DNA from: Microtetraspora glauca
GTDB taxonomy: Bacteria; Actinomycetota; Actinomycetes; Streptomycetales; Streptomycetaceae
Reading direction: 5' to 3'
NCBI GenBank assembly: GCA_000721275.1
Contig: JOFO01000010.1
Location: forward strand, 124,001-188,000
DNA: 64,000 nt
In this document: positions 17,796 to 27,576 of the stretch, piece after piece
How positions within the stretch are numbered: the stretch's first letter is position 1
Layout: each line of letters starts with the position of its first letter
Translations under genes and position numbers: made by a program
The notes under the pieces: generated by a model
What the model saw: the letters and a program-made list of their open reading frames with translations, nothing else
Told to the model about the DNA's origin: nothing
Databases searched by the model: none

Positions 17796-20390
17796 TCACG
17801 CGCCGTAGTAGGCCCGGGTCATCAGCTCCTTCATCTCGTCGATCATCGGCATCCGCGGGTTGGCGGGGGCGCACTGGTCGGCGTAGGCGTTCATCGCCTG
17901 CTGCGGCAGGGCCGCCAGGAAGGCCGCCTCGTCGACGCCCTCCTCCCGGAAGGACGCCGGGATCCCGCACCGCGCGCGCAGTTCCTCGACGGCCCGGGCG
18001 TACGACTCCACCCCCTCCTCCGGCGTCGCGGCCGGCAGGCCCAGCGTCCGGGCGATCTCCTGGTAGCGCTCCGGGGCCCGGTAGGTCTCGGCCTTGGGCC
18101 ACGGCACGGCCTTGTGGGTGACGGTGCCGTTGTGCCGGATGACGTGCGGCAGGAGCAGCGCGTTGGTGCGTCCGTGGGCGACGTGGAAGGTGTTGCCGAG
18201 GGTGTGGGCCATGGCGTGGACCAGGCCGAGGAAGGCGTTGGCGAAGGCCATGCCGGCGAGGGTGGACGCGTTGTGCATCTTCTCCCGGGCCCCGGGCGCC
18301 TTCGCGCCCTCCTTCACACAGGTCTCCAGGTTCTCGAAGATCAGCCGGATGGCCTGGAGGCACTGGCCGTCGGTGAAGTCGTTGGCGTAGGCCGAGACGT
18401 ACGCCTCGGTGGCGTGGGTCAGGGCGTCGAAGCCGGAGTCGGCGGTGACGGCCGGCGGGAGGTGCAGCGGCAGCACCGGGTCGACGATGGCGACGTCCGG
18501 GGTGAGGGCGTAGTCGGCGAGCGGGTACTTCTGGGCGGCCTCCGGGTCGGAGATGACGGCGAAGGGGGTGACCTCGCTGCCGGTGCCGGAGGTGGTCGGG
18601 ATCGCGACCAGCTTCGCCTTCTCGCCCAGCTTCGGGAACCGGTAGGCCCGCTTGCGGATGTCGAAGAACTTCTCCTTGGTGTCCTCGAACGCGACCTCGG
18701 GCCGCTCGTACATCAGCCACATGATCTTCGCCGCGTCCATCGGGGAGCCGCCGCCGAGGGCGACGATCGTGTCCGGCCGGAAGTCCCGCATGGCGGCGGC
18801 GCCGGCCCGGACGGTGGCGAGTTCGGGGTTGGGCCGGACGTCGTCGATGACCTGGATCTCGACGGGTTCCGCCCGCCCGTGGAGGATGTCGGTGACCTTG
18901 CGGACGAAGCCGAGCTCGCCCATGGTCCGGTCGGTGACGATCGTGACCCGCTTCAGGCCCTCCATCTCGCCGAGGTAGCGGACGGCGCCCGGCTCGAAGT
19001 AGATCTTCGGCGGGATCTTGTACCACTGCATGGTGGTGGTGCGCCGTCCGATCCGCTTGACGTTGACCAGGTCGACCGCGGTGACGTTGTGCGAGACGGA
19101 GTTGTGCCCGTAGGAGCCGCAGCCGAGGGTGAGGGAGGGCAGGAAGGCGTTGTAGACGTCGCCGATGCCGCCGAAGGTGGAGGGGGCGTTGACGATGACC
19201 CGGACCGCCTTGACCCGCCGGCCGAACTCCTCGGCGAGCGCCTCGTCCTCGGTGTGGACGGCGGCGCTGTGCCCGAGGCCGTGGAACTCGACCATGGCGG
19301 CGGCCAGTTCGATGCCCTGCTCGGTGGAGCCGGCCTTGAGGGCGGCGAGGACCGGGGACAGCTTCTCGCGGGTGAGCGGTTCGTTCTCGCCGACCTCGGC
19401 GCACTCGGCGAGCAGGATCGAGGTGCCCGGGGGGACCGCGAAGCCGGCCTGTGCGGCGATCCACTCCGGCGACCTGCCGACGACGGCCGGGTTGAGCTTC
19501 GCGCCGCCGCAGTTCGTGCCGTGGGCGGTGGCGCCGAAGAGGTACTCCTCCAGCTTGGTCTTCTCGGCGGCGGTGACGACGTGGGCGCCGAGCCGCTCGA
19601 ACTCGGCGATGCCCTCCTCGTACACCTCCGCGTCGAGGATGACGGCCTGCTCGGAGGCGCAGATCATGCCGTGGTCGAACGCCTTGGAGAGGACGATGTC
19701 GTGGATCGCCCGCCCGAGCTTCGCGTCCCGGGCGACGTAGGCGGGGACGTTCCCGGCGCCGACGCCGAGGGCGGGCTTGCCGCAGGAGTAGGCGGCGCGG
19801 ACCATCGCGTTGCCGCCGGTGGCGAGGATGAGGGAGACGCCCTCGTGGCGCATGAGGAGACCGGTGGCCTCCATGGAGGGCTCCTCGATCCACTGGACGC
19901 AGTCGGCGGGGGCGCCGGCGGCGACGGCGGCGTCGCGGACGATCCGGGCGGCCTCGGCCGAGCACTCCTGCGCGGAGGGGTGGAAGGCGAAGACGATCGG
20001 ATTACGGGTCTTGAGGGCGATCAGCGCCTTGAAGACGGTCGTCGACGTGGGGTTGGTGACGGGGGTCATCGCGCAGACGACGCCGACGGGCTCGGCGATC
20101 TCGGTGATGCCGGTGAGCTCGTCGCGGCGGATCACTCCGGCGGTCTTCAGCCCGGCCATCGCGTGCGTGACGTGCTCGCAGGCGAAGAGGTTCTTGACCG
20201 CCTTGTCCTCGAAGAGGCCGCGGCCGGTCTCCGCCACGGCGAGGCGGGCCAGCTCGCCGTGAGCGGCCAGCGCGGCGAGCGACGCCTTCTTCACGATGTG
20301 GTCGACCCGGTCCTGGTCGAGGGTCTCGAACTCCGCGAGCGCCCCGAGCGCCCGCCCGACGAGCCCCTCCACCCTCTCCTTGGCCTCCAT
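17796..20390 (-). CDS. adhE: Bifunctional acetaldehyde-CoA/alcohol dehydrogenase AdhE
   Basis: An 864-residue fusion. The N-terminal aldehyde dehydrogenase half (to about 430) has the catalytic Cys in HGMICASEQAV near residue 243. The C-terminal iron-dependent alcohol dehydrogenase half begins near 455 and carries GGGSPMDAAK, ALTHATEAYVS and the metal ligands of LVHAMAHTLG. Together they reduce acetyl-CoA to acetaldehyde and ethanol, oxidising two NADH. AAGGAGG precedes the ATG, which is preferred over an in-frame GTG overlapping that site. A perfect Rex operator about 110 nt upstream implies induction at high NADH/NAD+, as when oxygen is short. This is notable in a genus regarded as an aerobe. 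Confidence 0.95.
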   Translation of the reverse strand: MEAKERVEGLVGRALGALAEFETLDQDRVDHIVKKASLAALAAHGELARLAVAETGRGLFEDKAVKNLFACEHVTHAMAGLKTAGVIRRDELTGITEIAEPVGVVCAMTPVTNPTSTTVFKALIALKTRNPIVFAFHPSAQECSAEAARIVRDAAVAAGAPADCVQWIEEPSMEATGLLMRHEGVSLILATGGNAMVRAAYSCGKPALGVGAGNVPAYVARDAKLGRAIHDIVLSKAFDHGMICASEQAVILDAEVYEEGIAEFERLGAHVVTAAEKTKLEEYLFGATAHGTNCGGAKLNPAVVGRSPEWIAAQAGFAVPPGTSILLAECAEVGENEPLTREKLSPVLAALKAGSTEQGIELAAAMVEFHGLGHSAAVHTEDEALAEEFGRRVKAVRVIVNAPSTFGGIGDVYNAFLPSLTLGCGSYGHNSVSHNVTAVDLVNVKRIGRRTTTMQWYKIPPKIYFEPGAVRYLGEMEGLKRVTIVTDRTMGELGFVRKVTDILHGRAEPVEIQVIDDVRPNPELATVRAGAAAMRDFRPDTIVALGGGSPMDAAKIMWLMYERPEVAFEDTKEKFFDIRKRAYRFPKLGEKAKLVAIPTTSGTGSEVTPFAVISDPEAAQKYPLADYALTPDVAIVDPVLPLHLPPAVTADSGFDALTHATEAYVSAYANDFTDGQCLQAIRLIFENLETCVKEGAKAPGAREKMHNASTLAGMAFANAFLGLVHAMAHTLGNTFHVAHGRTNALLLPHVIRHNGTVTHKAVPWPKAETYRAPERYQEIARTLGLPAATPEEGVESYARAVEELRARCGIPASFREEGVDEAAFLAALPQQAMNAYADQCAPANPRMPMIDEMKELMTRAYYGA

Positions 20391-20497
20391 GACGGCCTCC
20401 TTCACCGGTCCCTGGTTTCTCCGACACCTCCATTCGACACCCGGTGACCTGCGGAAAGGAGCGCGGAAAGACCCTGGGGCAGGGGCCGTAGGTCCTT

Positions 20498-20515
20498 TTG
20501 TGAACGGATTCACAA
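20498..20515. promoter_or_regulatory. Rex (redox repressor) operator
   Basis: TTGTGAACGGATTCACAA contains an exact match to the S. coelicolor Rex site TGTGAAC-N3-TTCACA. Rex dissociates when NADH is high. The site lies upstream of adhE and just past the protease terminator, so it can only serve adhE. Confidence 0.87.
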
Positions 20516-20526
20516 GATCTTGGAAA

Positions 20527-20559
20527 GGGGTGCCCCGGCCGCACCGGCCGGGGCACCCC
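20527..20559. terminator. Hairpin terminator of the protease gene
   Basis: A 15-bp perfect stem (GGGGTGCCCCGGCCG and complement) with a CAC loop begins 8 nt after the protease stop. Its 31-nt core is identical to the hairpin on the other side of the gene. Confidence 0.8.
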
Positions 20560-20566
20560 CACGCGG

Positions 20567-21421
20567 TCAGAGGAGGCTGACCCCGTACTTCGCCAGGGCC
20601 TCCGGCACCGGCTGGTAGAACGTGGTGCCGCCGGTGGAGCAGTTGCCGCTGCCGCCGGAGGTCAGGCCGAGCGCCTTGGTGCCGTCGTACAGCGCGCCGC
20701 CGGAGTCGCCGGGCTCGGCGCAGACGTTCGTCTGGATCATGCCCTTCACCGTGCCGCCGCCGGAGTAGCGGACGGTCGCGTTCAGGCCGGTGACGGTGCC
20801 GCTGCGGGTGCCGGTGGTGGAGCCGGACCGCTTGACGGACTCGCCGACGTAGGCGTCGGCGGCGGTGAAGCCGCCCGTGCGGGTGAGCGAGGTGTTGTCG
20901 TAGCGGACCAGGGCGTAGTCGTTGCCCGGGAAGCTGGAGCCGGTGGTGGCGCCGATCAGCGTGGACTGGGCGGAGTTGGCGTACCAGGTGTCCACCACGT
21001 TGCCGCAGTGGCCGGCGGTGAGGAAGTAGTACGTGGAGCCGCTGCGCACGTTGAAGCCGAGCGAACAGCGGTAGCCGCTGCCGTAGATGGCGTCGCCGGG
21101 GCCGAGCAGGGGCCGGAAGACGCCGGGGGTGCGCTGGACGCGCAGGGCTCCGGCGTCGTTCCCGGCGGCGGCCCGGATCTTCGCGAGGCCCGCGTCGGAG
21201 ACGGTCGAGTCGGCGGTGACGACGACCCGGCCGGCGGCCCGGTCGACGTACCAGGCGGTGCCGCCGACCCCGGCGGCGTCGACCGCGCTCTCGGCGCGGG
21301 CGAGCTGGGCGGCGGAGGCCGGTCCGGGGGCGGGCGCGGCCTGGGCTCCGGGGAGCCCGAGGGCGGTGACGGCCGCGAGTCCGGCGGCGACGGCGAGCAG
21401 TCGGGTGCGCTTGATCCTCAC
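20567..21421 (-). CDS. Streptogrisin-like secreted serine protease (S1/S01 family)
   Basis: A 284-residue prepro-enzyme. The signal peptide (about 1-28, ending AQA) precedes a propeptide of about 70 residues ([20 protein letters not shown], the alpha-lytic-protease prodomain). The mature enzyme starts near [12 protein letters not shown]. The triad is TAGHC near residue 135, NDYALV near 167 and GDSGG near 238; CSLGF/GHCG and NVCAEPG supply the disulfide cysteines. The domain is short, like SGPA/SGPB, with no chitin-binding extension. GAGGAGCACA precedes the GTG start. It is monocistronic, between two identical hairpins. Confidence 0.92.
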   Translation of the reverse strand: MRIKRTRLLAVAAGLAAVTALGLPGAQAAPAPGPASAAQLARAESAVDAAGVGGTAWYVDRAAGRVVVTADSTVSDAGLAKIRAAAGNDAGALRVQRTPGVFRPLLGPGDAIYGSGYRCSLGFNVRSGSTYYFLTAGHCGNVVDTWYANSAQSTLIGATTGSSFPGNDYALVRYDNTSLTRTGGFTAADAYVGESVKRSGSTTGTRSGTVTGLNATVRYSGGGTVKGMIQTNVCAEPGDSGGALYDGTKALGLTSGGSGNCSTGGTTFYQPVPEALAKYGVSLL

Positions 21422-21552
21422 TGTGCTCCTCACTTCCTTCTGGGAAAAGCGGAGGGGGCCCGGGGGGTGAGAGGCCCGTGAGGCGCCGTCAGATGACGTG
21501 TTCCTGACATGCACCGCCAGCGATGGTGCCGCCTCCCGGCCGCGCGCACAAG

Positions 21553-21576
21553 ACCGCGCACCGGACCGCGCACCGG
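21553..21576. repeat. 12-bp tandem duplication
   Basis: ACCGCGCACCGG occurs twice in direct succession and begins a third time (ACCG). It lies upstream of the protease gene next to a terminator; no function is evident. Confidence 0.6.
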
Positions 21577-21589
21577 ACCGCCGCGCGCA

Positions 21590-21622
21590 CGGGTGCCCCG
21601 GCCGCACCGGCCGGGGCACCCG
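21590..21622. terminator. Hairpin terminator of the organosulfur operon
   Basis: A 15-bp stem (CGGGTGCCCCGGCCG and complement) with a CAC loop lies 26 nt beyond the DUF1684 stop on its strand. Its inner 31 nt are identical to positions 20528-20558. Confidence 0.8.
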
Positions 21623-21648
21623 TCGTCCGCATCCCGGAAGGCAGAAGG

Positions 21649-22458
21649 TCAGGCGGTCAGCACCCGCCGCTCCCCCGCCTCCACCGCGAGGTCCAGCGTG
21701 TTCCCGGGCGGCGGGAACGGGCAGATGAAGTGGTCCGCGAAGGCGCACGGCGGCAGCAGCGCCCGGTTGAGGTCCACCGTCACCGAGCCGTCCGCCGCCG
21801 GCGCCGGCGGACGCAGGAAGCGGAACCGGAAGGTGGACCGCCCGCTGGTGGCGTCCGCGAAGACCGCCCACAGCGTGCCGTCGTCCTCCACCGCCACCTG
21901 GAGCGCGTGCACCCGCCCGTCGAGCTCGAAGACCAGCTCCCCGGAGAGCCCGAGCCCGCGCTCCTTCCCGTCCGCGTTCGCCACCCGGACGCTGCGCGCC
22001 TCCTCGTACGCGCGGTACGCCCCCGGCACCACCCAGCGCGGGTCGTACGGCGTCGCCTCGATGCCCCGGAAGGCCCGCCGCGCCGCTGAACCGGGGTCGA
22101 AGTCCCGTACCGCCCACAGTCCTTCGCGGTGCATCACCACGAGGCGGCGGCCCGCCGCCTCGACCCGGGACGCGTGCACCGGCGGGTGGTCGGCGGTGAG
22201 CCGGACGGTGCCGGCGAAGGGCTTGCCGTCGACGGTGAGCCCGTCCCCGGCCTCCGCCGTCAGCACCACCTCGCCGTCGTCCTCCCGCCACTCCCCCGGC
22301 AGGCCCGGCAGCCGGCCTCCGGGGAAGTCCGCGAGCCAGTGGGTGCCGGTGAGGGAGAGCGGGCCGTACGAGGAGGCCACCGCCGCCTCGCGCCGCTCGT
22401 GCCAGTGCCGCCACTCCCCGGCGGCGTCGCCGCTCTCGCTGCTGCTCGTGTCGCTCAT
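21649..22458 (-). CDS. DUF1684 protein
   Basis: A 269-residue soluble protein matching DUF1684 by its N-terminal [20 protein letters not shown] (seen in the family as a helix leading into LTGLHWL) and the C-terminal [24 protein letters not shown], with its conserved NP/F-rich segment. The family is common in actinobacteria and has no proven activity that I know of. The ATG overlaps the stop of the upstream monooxygenase (ATGA), making it the last gene of an eight-gene transport and oxidation operon. A role on a product of the two monooxygenases is inferred only from position. Confidence 0.82.
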   Translation of the reverse strand: MSDTSSSESGDAAGEWRHWHERREAAVASSYGPLSLTGTHWLADFPGGRLPGLPGEWREDDGEVVLTAEAGDGLTVDGKPFAGTVRLTADHPPVHASRVEAAGRRLVVMHREGLWAVRDFDPGSAARRAFRGIEATPYDPRWVVPGAYRAYEEARSVRVANADGKERGLGLSGELVFELDGRVHALQVAVEDDGTLWAVFADATSGRSTFRFRFLRPPAPAADGSVTVDLNRALLPPCAFADHFICPFPPPGNTLDLAVEAGERRVLTA

Positions 22459-23774
22459 GGTGTTCCACCCTTCCACACCGGCGCCGGGAGCCCGAGGTGC
22501 GACCGGAGCGTCGCGCCCGCGTACTCCGTACGGAAGACCCCGCGCTCCTGGAGCAGCGGCACCACCCGGTCGACGAAGTCGTCCAGCCCGCCCGGGGTGA
22601 GGTGCGGGACCAGGATGAAGCCGTCGGCGGCGTCCGTCGCCACGTGCTCCTCCAGGGCGGCGGCGACCGACTCCGGGGTGCCGACGAAGGAGTGCCGGGC
22701 GGTCGCCTCGATCACCGTGTCCCGGGTCGACAGTCCCTTGGCCTCGGAGAGCGCCCGCCAGCGGGCCGCCACGGCCGGCGGGTCGGCGATCCGCACCCGG
22801 CCCTGGACCAGCGTGGACTCCGGGTCCGGGTCGACGTCCGGCAGCGGCCCGTCCGGGTCGTGCCCGGACAGGTCGCGGCCCCAGACCTGCTCCAGGGCGA
22901 GCAGGGCGTTCTGCGGGGAGACCTGCTGCCGGCTGATCAGCGCGGCCTTCTCCCGGGCCTCGGCCTCGGTGTCGCCGAGGACGAAGGTCGCGGCCGGCAT
23001 GATCTTCAGGTCCCCGGGCCGCCGCCCGTACCGGGCGAGCCGGCGCTTCACGTCGGCGTGGAAGGCCCGCCCCGCCTCCAGGGTGGAGTGCCGGGAGAAG
23101 ACCACGTCGGCGGCGGAGGCGGCGAACTCCCGCCCCTCGTCGGAGTCCCCGGCCTGGATGACGACCGGATGCCCCTGCGGGGGCCGTTCGACGGTGGCCT
23201 CGCCCTCGATCCGGAAGTGCCGCCCCTCGTACGCGAAGCGGCGCCGCTCGCCGCCGGCCGGCCAGGAGTCCCACAGCCCGCGGACGGCGGCGACCGCCTC
23301 GGCGGCCCGGGTGTAGCGGTCGGCCCGGTCCAGGAAGCCGCCGCGCCGGAAGTTCTCGCCGGTGAAGGCGTCCGAGGAGGTGACCACGTTCCAGGCCGCC
23401 CGGCCGCCGCTGAGGTGGTCCAGGGTGGCGAGCCGGCGGGCCAGCTCGTACGGCTCGTTGAAGGTGGAGCTGACCGTGGCGGCGAGGCCGAGCCGGTCGG
23501 TGACGGCGGCGAGCGCGTTCAGGACGGTGATCGACTCCGGGCGGCCCACGACGTCGAGGTCGTGGATCCGGCCGCCGTACTCGCGCAGCCGCAGGCCCTC
23601 GGCGAGGAAGAAGAAGTCGAAGAGCCCGCGCTCGGCGGTCCGCGCCAGGTGCTCGAAGGAGGAGAAGTCGATCTGCGAGCCGGACCGCGGATCGGACCAG
23701 ACGGTGGTGGAGTTGACGCCGGGGAAGTGCGCGGCGAGGTGGATCTGCTTCCTGGCCGGCCGGGACTCGGTCAC
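22455..23774 (-). CDS. FMN-dependent monooxygenase, SnaA/NtaA/DszA class (first of two)
   Basis: A 439-residue bacterial-luciferase-like monooxygenase. Family features are the opening [34 protein letters not shown] near residue 50, [19 protein letters not shown] near 130, the [18 protein letters not shown] flavin-phosphate site and a C-terminal [15 protein letters not shown] helix. These enzymes need FMNH2 from a separate reductase and cleave C-S or C-N bonds of chelators, dibenzothiophene sulfone or S-substituted cysteines. The GTG start overlaps the previous monooxygenase stop by 4 nt. Embedded in an amino-acid ABC operon, an S-modified amino acid is the most likely substrate type. Confidence 0.9.
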   Translation of the reverse strand: MTESRPARKQIHLAAHFPGVNSTTVWSDPRSGSQIDFSSFEHLARTAERGLFDFFFLAEGLRLREYGGRIHDLDVVGRPESITVLNALAAVTDRLGLAATVSSTFNEPYELARRLATLDHLSGGRAAWNVVTSSDAFTGENFRRGGFLDRADRYTRAAEAVAAVRGLWDSWPAGGERRRFAYEGRHFRIEGEATVERPPQGHPVVIQAGDSDEGREFAASAADVVFSRHSTLEAGRAFHADVKRRLARYGRRPGDLKIMPAATFVLGDTEAEAREKAALISRQQVSPQNALLALEQVWGRDLSGHDPDGPLPDVDPDPESTLVQGRVRIADPPAVAARWRALSEAKGLSTRDTVIEATARHSFVGTPESVAAALEEHVATDAADGFILVPHLTPGGLDDFVDRVVPLLQERGVFRTEYAGATLRSHLGLPAPVWKGGTP

Positions 23775-24790
23775 GCGTCGGCTCCCTTCGGTGCGTACTG
23801 GCTGACGGGCCGCGGCAGCCCGAGGCGGTCGCGGAGGGTGGTGCCCTCGTAGGCGGTGCGGAACAGGCCCCGGTCCCGCAGGGCGTCGGCCACCTCGGCG
23901 GCGAACCGGGGCAGGTCGCGCCCGGGGACGGCCGGCACGAAGTGGAGGCCGTCGACGGCGCCGCCGCCGTGCCAGCCGGCGACCTGCGCGGCCAGCGCGG
24001 CGGGCCCGCCCGGGTGGGTGCCGAGGTCGGCGGCGACGGTCAGCAGCACCCGGAGCAGTCCCGGGTCGCGGCCGTGCGCCCGGGCGGCGCGGTGGAGTTC
24101 GGCGCGGAGCGCGGCGGCCTCCTCCGGGGAGGCGGCCCGGATCAGCGCCACGTCGGCGTGGCGGGCGGCGGTCTCCCGGGCGGCCGGGCGGGTGGCATCG
24201 ACCACGACGACCGGGTTGCCCTGCGGCGGCCGGGGCACGATCGAGGGGCCCTTGACGGAGAAGGCGGAGCCCTCGAAGCCGACGTGGTGCAGCTTGTCGC
24301 GGTCGATGAAGCGGCCGGTGGCCACGTCCCGTATCTCGGCGTCGTCCTCCCAGCTGTCCCACAGCCGCCGGGACACCTCGGCGGTCTCGCTCGCCTCCTG
24401 CCAGAGCGCGGCGGCGGGCGGCGCGGGTCGGCGGCCGAAGAGCCGGGCCTCGGCCTCGCCGGGCGAGACGTCGATCCGCCAGCCGGCCCGGCCCCGGCTC
24501 ACCCAGTCGAGGGTGGCGACGGCGGCCTGCACGTGGAACGGCTCGGTGTGGGTGGTGGTGACGGTCGGCACCAGGCCGACGGAGCGGGTCGCGGGCGCGA
24601 TCCGGGCGAGGACGGCGAGCGCGTCGAGCCCGGGCCGGGCGAAGGAGTCGTCGTGGGTGAGGAAGTCGAGCCGGGCGTCCTCGGCGGCCCGGGCCGTCGC
24701 CAGGACGTCGGCGACGGCCCGGGCCCCGGACCCGTCCGGCGGGGCGGGGGCGATCTCGGCGGCCAGGTGGAGCGGTCGTACTCCGGTCAT
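23771..24790 (-). CDS. FMN-dependent LLM-class oxidoreductase (second of two)
   Basis: A 339-residue luciferase-like monooxygenase, about 100 residues shorter than its neighbour. It shows LHLAAEIAP at the first barrel strand, TLDWVSRGRAGWRIDVSPGEAEARLFGR near 125, and PQGNPVVVVDATRPAARETAARHADVALIRA near 215, the flavin-phosphate region. The two enzymes are clearly diverged and so probably act on different substrates or in sequence. It sits 36 nt after the binding-protein gene and overlaps the next gene by 4 nt. A flavin reductase would be needed; none is obvious in the operon. Confidence 0.87.
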   Translation of the reverse strand: MTGVRPLHLAAEIAPAPPDGSGARAVADVLATARAAEDARLDFLTHDDSFARPGLDALAVLARIAPATRSVGLVPTVTTTHTEPFHVQAAVATLDWVSRGRAGWRIDVSPGEAEARLFGRRPAPPAAALWQEASETAEVSRRLWDSWEDDAEIRDVATGRFIDRDKLHHVGFEGSAFSVKGPSIVPRPPQGNPVVVVDATRPAARETAARHADVALIRAASPEEAAALRAELHRAARAHGRDPGLLRVLLTVAADLGTHPGGPAALAAQVAGWHGGGAVDGLHFVPAVPGRDLPRFAAEVADALRDRGLFRTAYEGTTLRDRLGLPRPVSQYAPKGADA

Positions 24791-24826
24791 GCGGGGTCCT
24801 CGATGCGGTGACGGGACGGACGGGGG

Positions 24827-25795
24827 TCAGTGCTCGGTGCGGGGCAGGCCCGGCGGGTTGATCTCGGACTTCGTGACCGCCTCGGACGACAGGCCCCAGC
24901 GCTCCAGGACCTTCGCGTAGCTGCCGTTCGCGATGACGTGGTCGAGCGCGGCGGCGTACGCCTCGACGAGGCCGCTGCCCTTCTTCGTGGTGGCGGCGAT
25001 CTTGCCCTGGAGGCCGGCGCCGGCCCCGGAGAAGGTCCCGGCCACCTCCGTCTGGCCGGCGGCGGCCACGTGGTGGGCGACGGACGGGTTCGGGCCGAGG
25101 TAGCCGTCGATGCGGCCGGACTGGAGGGCCAGGTAGTAGTCGGTGGGGTTCTGGAAGTACCGGATGTCGACGCCCGGCCGGCCGGCCTTCACGTTCTCCT
25201 CCGACCAGTCGACGAGGATCTTCTCCTGGTTGGTGCCCGAACCGACCGCGATCCTCTTCCCGGCCACGTCGGCGGGGCCCTTCACGGTCCATCCGGAGCC
25301 CTTCTTCGCCTCGAAGGCCAGGTCGTCGCGGCGGTAGGTGGCGAAGTCGTACTTGTCTTTGCGCTCCTCGGTCACCGTGACGTTGGAGAAGACGGCGTCG
25401 AACTTGCCGCTGTCGAGACCGACGAACAGGTTCTCCCAGGACACCGCCTGGAAGTCGGCCTTCAGTCCGAGGGTGTCGGCGACCAGGGTGGCCAGGTCGG
25501 TCTCGACGCCGATGAGGGTCTTGTCGTCGGTGGCGTAGAAGTTCAGCGGCGGCTGCCCGCCGGCGCTCACCCCGACGACGAGGGTGCCTCTCTTGCGGAC
25601 GGCGTCGGGCACCTTGGCGGCGACGGCGTCGGCCTTGCCGGTACGGATCCGGTTCTGGTCCGGACCGAGGTTCACGCCCCGGCCCGGCTTCCCGTCCGGC
25701 TTGATCTCGGTGGCGGGGTCACCGGTGCCGCAGGCGGTGAGGGCCCCGAGGGCGGCGAGCGCGACGGCGGCGAGCAGGGTACGGCGGGTACGCAT
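24827..25795 (-). CDS. Amino-acid-type ABC transporter binding lipoprotein
   Basis: A 322-residue lipoprotein. The signal peptide ends at LTACG, so Cys22 is lipidated. The family-3 solute-binding domain starts near 75 (RKRGTLVVGVSAGGQPPLNFYATDDKTLIGVETDLA), continues with DAVFSNVTVTEERKDKYDFATY and ends with the hinge-return YAKVLERWGL. The ligand pocket thus follows the polar amino acid type. AGGAG precedes the ATG. It is followed by two flavin monooxygenases and preceded by the ATPase of the same operon. It is one of two such binding proteins at this locus. Confidence 0.9.
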   Translation of the reverse strand: MRTRRTLLAAVALAALGALTACGTGDPATEIKPDGKPGRGVNLGPDQNRIRTGKADAVAAKVPDAVRKRGTLVVGVSAGGQPPLNFYATDDKTLIGVETDLATLVADTLGLKADFQAVSWENLFVGLDSGKFDAVFSNVTVTEERKDKYDFATYRRDDLAFEAKKGSGWTVKGPADVAGKRIAVGSGTNQEKILVDWSEENVKAGRPGVDIRYFQNPTDYYLALQSGRIDGYLGPNPSVAHHVAAAGQTEVAGTFSGAGAGLQGKIAATTKKGSGLVEAYAAALDHVIANGSYAKVLERWGLSSEAVTKSEINPPGLPRTEH

Positions 25796-25825
25796 GACGG
25801 ACTCCTGGGTGCGGGGGCGGAAGGG

Positions 25826-26617
25826 TCAGAGGACCTTGGAGAGGAAGGCGCGGGTGCGCGCGTGCGCCGGGTGGTCGAGGACCTCGGCGGGGGTGCCCCG
25901 CTCGACGATCCGGCCCTCGTCCATGAAGACGACCGTGTCGGCGACCTCGCGGGCGAAGCCGATCTCGTGGGTGACGACGATCATGGTGGTGCCGGCGGCG
26001 GCGAGGTCCCGGATGACGTCCAGGACCTCCCCGACCAGCTCGGGGTCGAGCGCCGACGTCGGCTCGTCGAAGAGGAGCAGGCCCGGTTCGAGGGCGAGGG
26101 CGCGGGCGATCGCGACCCGCTGCTGCTGCCCGCCGGAGAGCTGCCGGGGGTACGCCTCCGCCTTGTCGGCGAGGCCGACCCGGGCCAGCAGCTTCCGGGC
26201 CGCGTCCTCGGCGGCCCGGCGGGGGCGGCCGAGGGCGGAGACGGGCGCCTCGGTGATGTTCTCCAGGACGGTGAGGTGCGGGAAGAGGTGGAAGTTCTGG
26301 AAGACGAAGCCGATCCGGGTGCGCTGCCGCAGGATCTCCCGCTCGCGCAGTTCGTACAGCTTGTTCCCGGAGCGGCGGTAGCCGACGAGGACGCCGTCGA
26401 CGCTGACCGAGCCGCCGTCGACCTTCTCCAGGTGGTTGATGGTGCGCAGCAGCGTGGACTTGCCGGAGCCGGACGGGCCGAGGACGACGGCGACCTCGCC
26501 GTGGGCGACGTCGAGGTCGACGCCGCGCAGGACCTCGGTGGCGCCGAAGCTCTTGCGGACGGCGCGGAGTTCGACCTTGGGGCCGGTGTCGGCGGGCGGG
26601 GCGGTGCGGCTGCTCAT
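25826..26617 (-). CDS. Amino-acid-type ABC transporter ATPase
   Basis: A 263-residue ATPase of the polar amino acid (GlnQ/TcyN) class: Walker [10 protein letters not shown] near residue 48, Q-loop [13 protein letters not shown], signature LSGGQQQR near 150, Walker [13 protein letters not shown] near 172 and switch His in VVTHEIGFA. It starts at an ATG within a 4-nt overlap with the permease stop, after GGGGAGC. It is the only ATPase in the locus, so it presumably powers both permeases. Confidence 0.95.
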   Translation of the reverse strand: MSSRTAPPADTGPKVELRAVRKSFGATEVLRGVDLDVAHGEVAVVLGPSGSGKSTLLRTINHLEKVDGGSVSVDGVLVGYRRSGNKLYELREREILRQRTRIGFVFQNFHLFPHLTVLENITEAPVSALGRPRRAAEDAARKLLARVGLADKAEAYPRQLSGGQQQRVAIARALALEPGLLLFDEPTSALDPELVGEVLDVIRDLAAAGTTMIVVTHEIGFAREVADTVVFMDEGRIVERGTPAEVLDHPAHARTRAFLSKVL

Positions 26618-27507
26618 CGGGTGCTCCCCTTCGCGTAGTGACGTTCGACGTAGTGCTGGACGACGGAGAGCGCGGTGGTCAGCAGCACGTACCAGACGGT
26701 GGCGACCATCAGCAGCGGGACCACCCGGCCGGTGCGGCCGTAGACGACCTGGACCTGGTAGAAGAGCTCGCCGATGGCCATGACGGAGACGATCGAGGTG
26801 CCCTTGAAGAGGGAGACGATCTCGTTGGCGGCGTTGGGCAGGATGGACCGCATGGCCTGCGGCAGCACGATCCGGCGCAGCCGGCGCAGCCGCGGGATGC
26901 CGAGGGAGGCGGCGGCCTCCAGCTGTCCGGCGTCGACGGCGAGGACCCCGCCGCGGACGATCTCGGCGGCGTAGGCGGCCTGGTGGAGGGCGAGGCCGAG
27001 GACGGCGGCGCTCATGGCGCCGACCAGGCCGACGGTGTCGAAGGAGTAGAAGCCGGGCCCGAACGGGATGCCGATGCTCAACTCCTCGTAGAGATAGGCG
27101 AGGTTGAACCAGAAGAGGAGCTGGACGATGAGCGGGATGGAGCGGAACGCCCAGACGTAGCCGAAGGCGACGGCCCGCAGGAAGGGGCTGTCCGAGAGGC
27201 GCATGAAGGCGAGCACGACGCCGAGGGCGAAGCCGAGCACGGTGCCGTAGAGGGTCAGCTGGAGGGTGACCCAGACGGCGCGGAGGATCGCGTCGGTGGC
27301 GAAGTACCGGGCGAAGACGTCCCACTCCCAGCCGGGGTTGGTGACGAGGCCGTGGCCGAACTGGACGAGCACGACGGCGGTGGCGGCGACGGCGACCCAC
27401 CGCCAGGGGCGGCGGACGGGGACGACGGTCAGGGCGGCGCGGTCGCCGGCGGGCGGCGGGGGGCCGGTCGTGTCGACCGGTGCCGGCGGGTCGCTGGTGA
27501 GGGTCAT
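26614..27507 (-). CDS. Amino-acid-type ABC transporter permease (second)
   Basis: A 297-residue membrane protein of the HisM/GlnP class. About 45 cytoplasmic N-terminal residues rich in Pro precede the first helix ([13 protein letters not shown]), and there are five to six helices in all. The coupling loop is [24 protein letters not shown], with the EAA motif that docks on the ATPase. GAGGAG precedes the ATG. It is clearly paralogous to the permease at the operon's head (same WDVFARYF and [15 protein letters not shown] segments), pointing to a duplication giving a heterodimer or two specificities. Confidence 0.92.
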   Translation of the reverse strand: MTLTSDPPAPVDTTGPPPPAGDRAALTVVPVRRPWRWVAVAATAVVLVQFGHGLVTNPGWEWDVFARYFATDAILRAVWVTLQLTLYGTVLGFALGVVLAFMRLSDSPFLRAVAFGYVWAFRSIPLIVQLLFWFNLAYLYEELSIGIPFGPGFYSFDTVGLVGAMSAAVLGLALHQAAYAAEIVRGGVLAVDAGQLEAAASLGIPRLRRLRRIVLPQAMRSILPNAANEIVSLFKGTSIVSVMAIGELFYQVQVVYGRTGRVVPLLMVATVWYVLLTTALSVVQHYVERHYAKGSTR

Positions 27508-27576
27508 GGTGGCTCCTCGGTCCGTGACGGGAGGGCGGGTACGCGGATGCGTACGGGTGCGGGGACGGGCGGCCGG

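Noticed and set aside
17745..20447. A 900-codon plus-strand frame
   Set aside because: Mirror frame of adhE; repetitive acidic Gly/Asp/Val composition, whereas adhE on the other strand is complete with ribosome site and operator.
20481..20496. AGGGGCCGTAGGTCCT as a DevR/OsdR dormancy box before adhE
   Set aside because: Only partly palindromic and below the similarity I would need to list it as a site; mentioned only as a possibility with the Rex operator.
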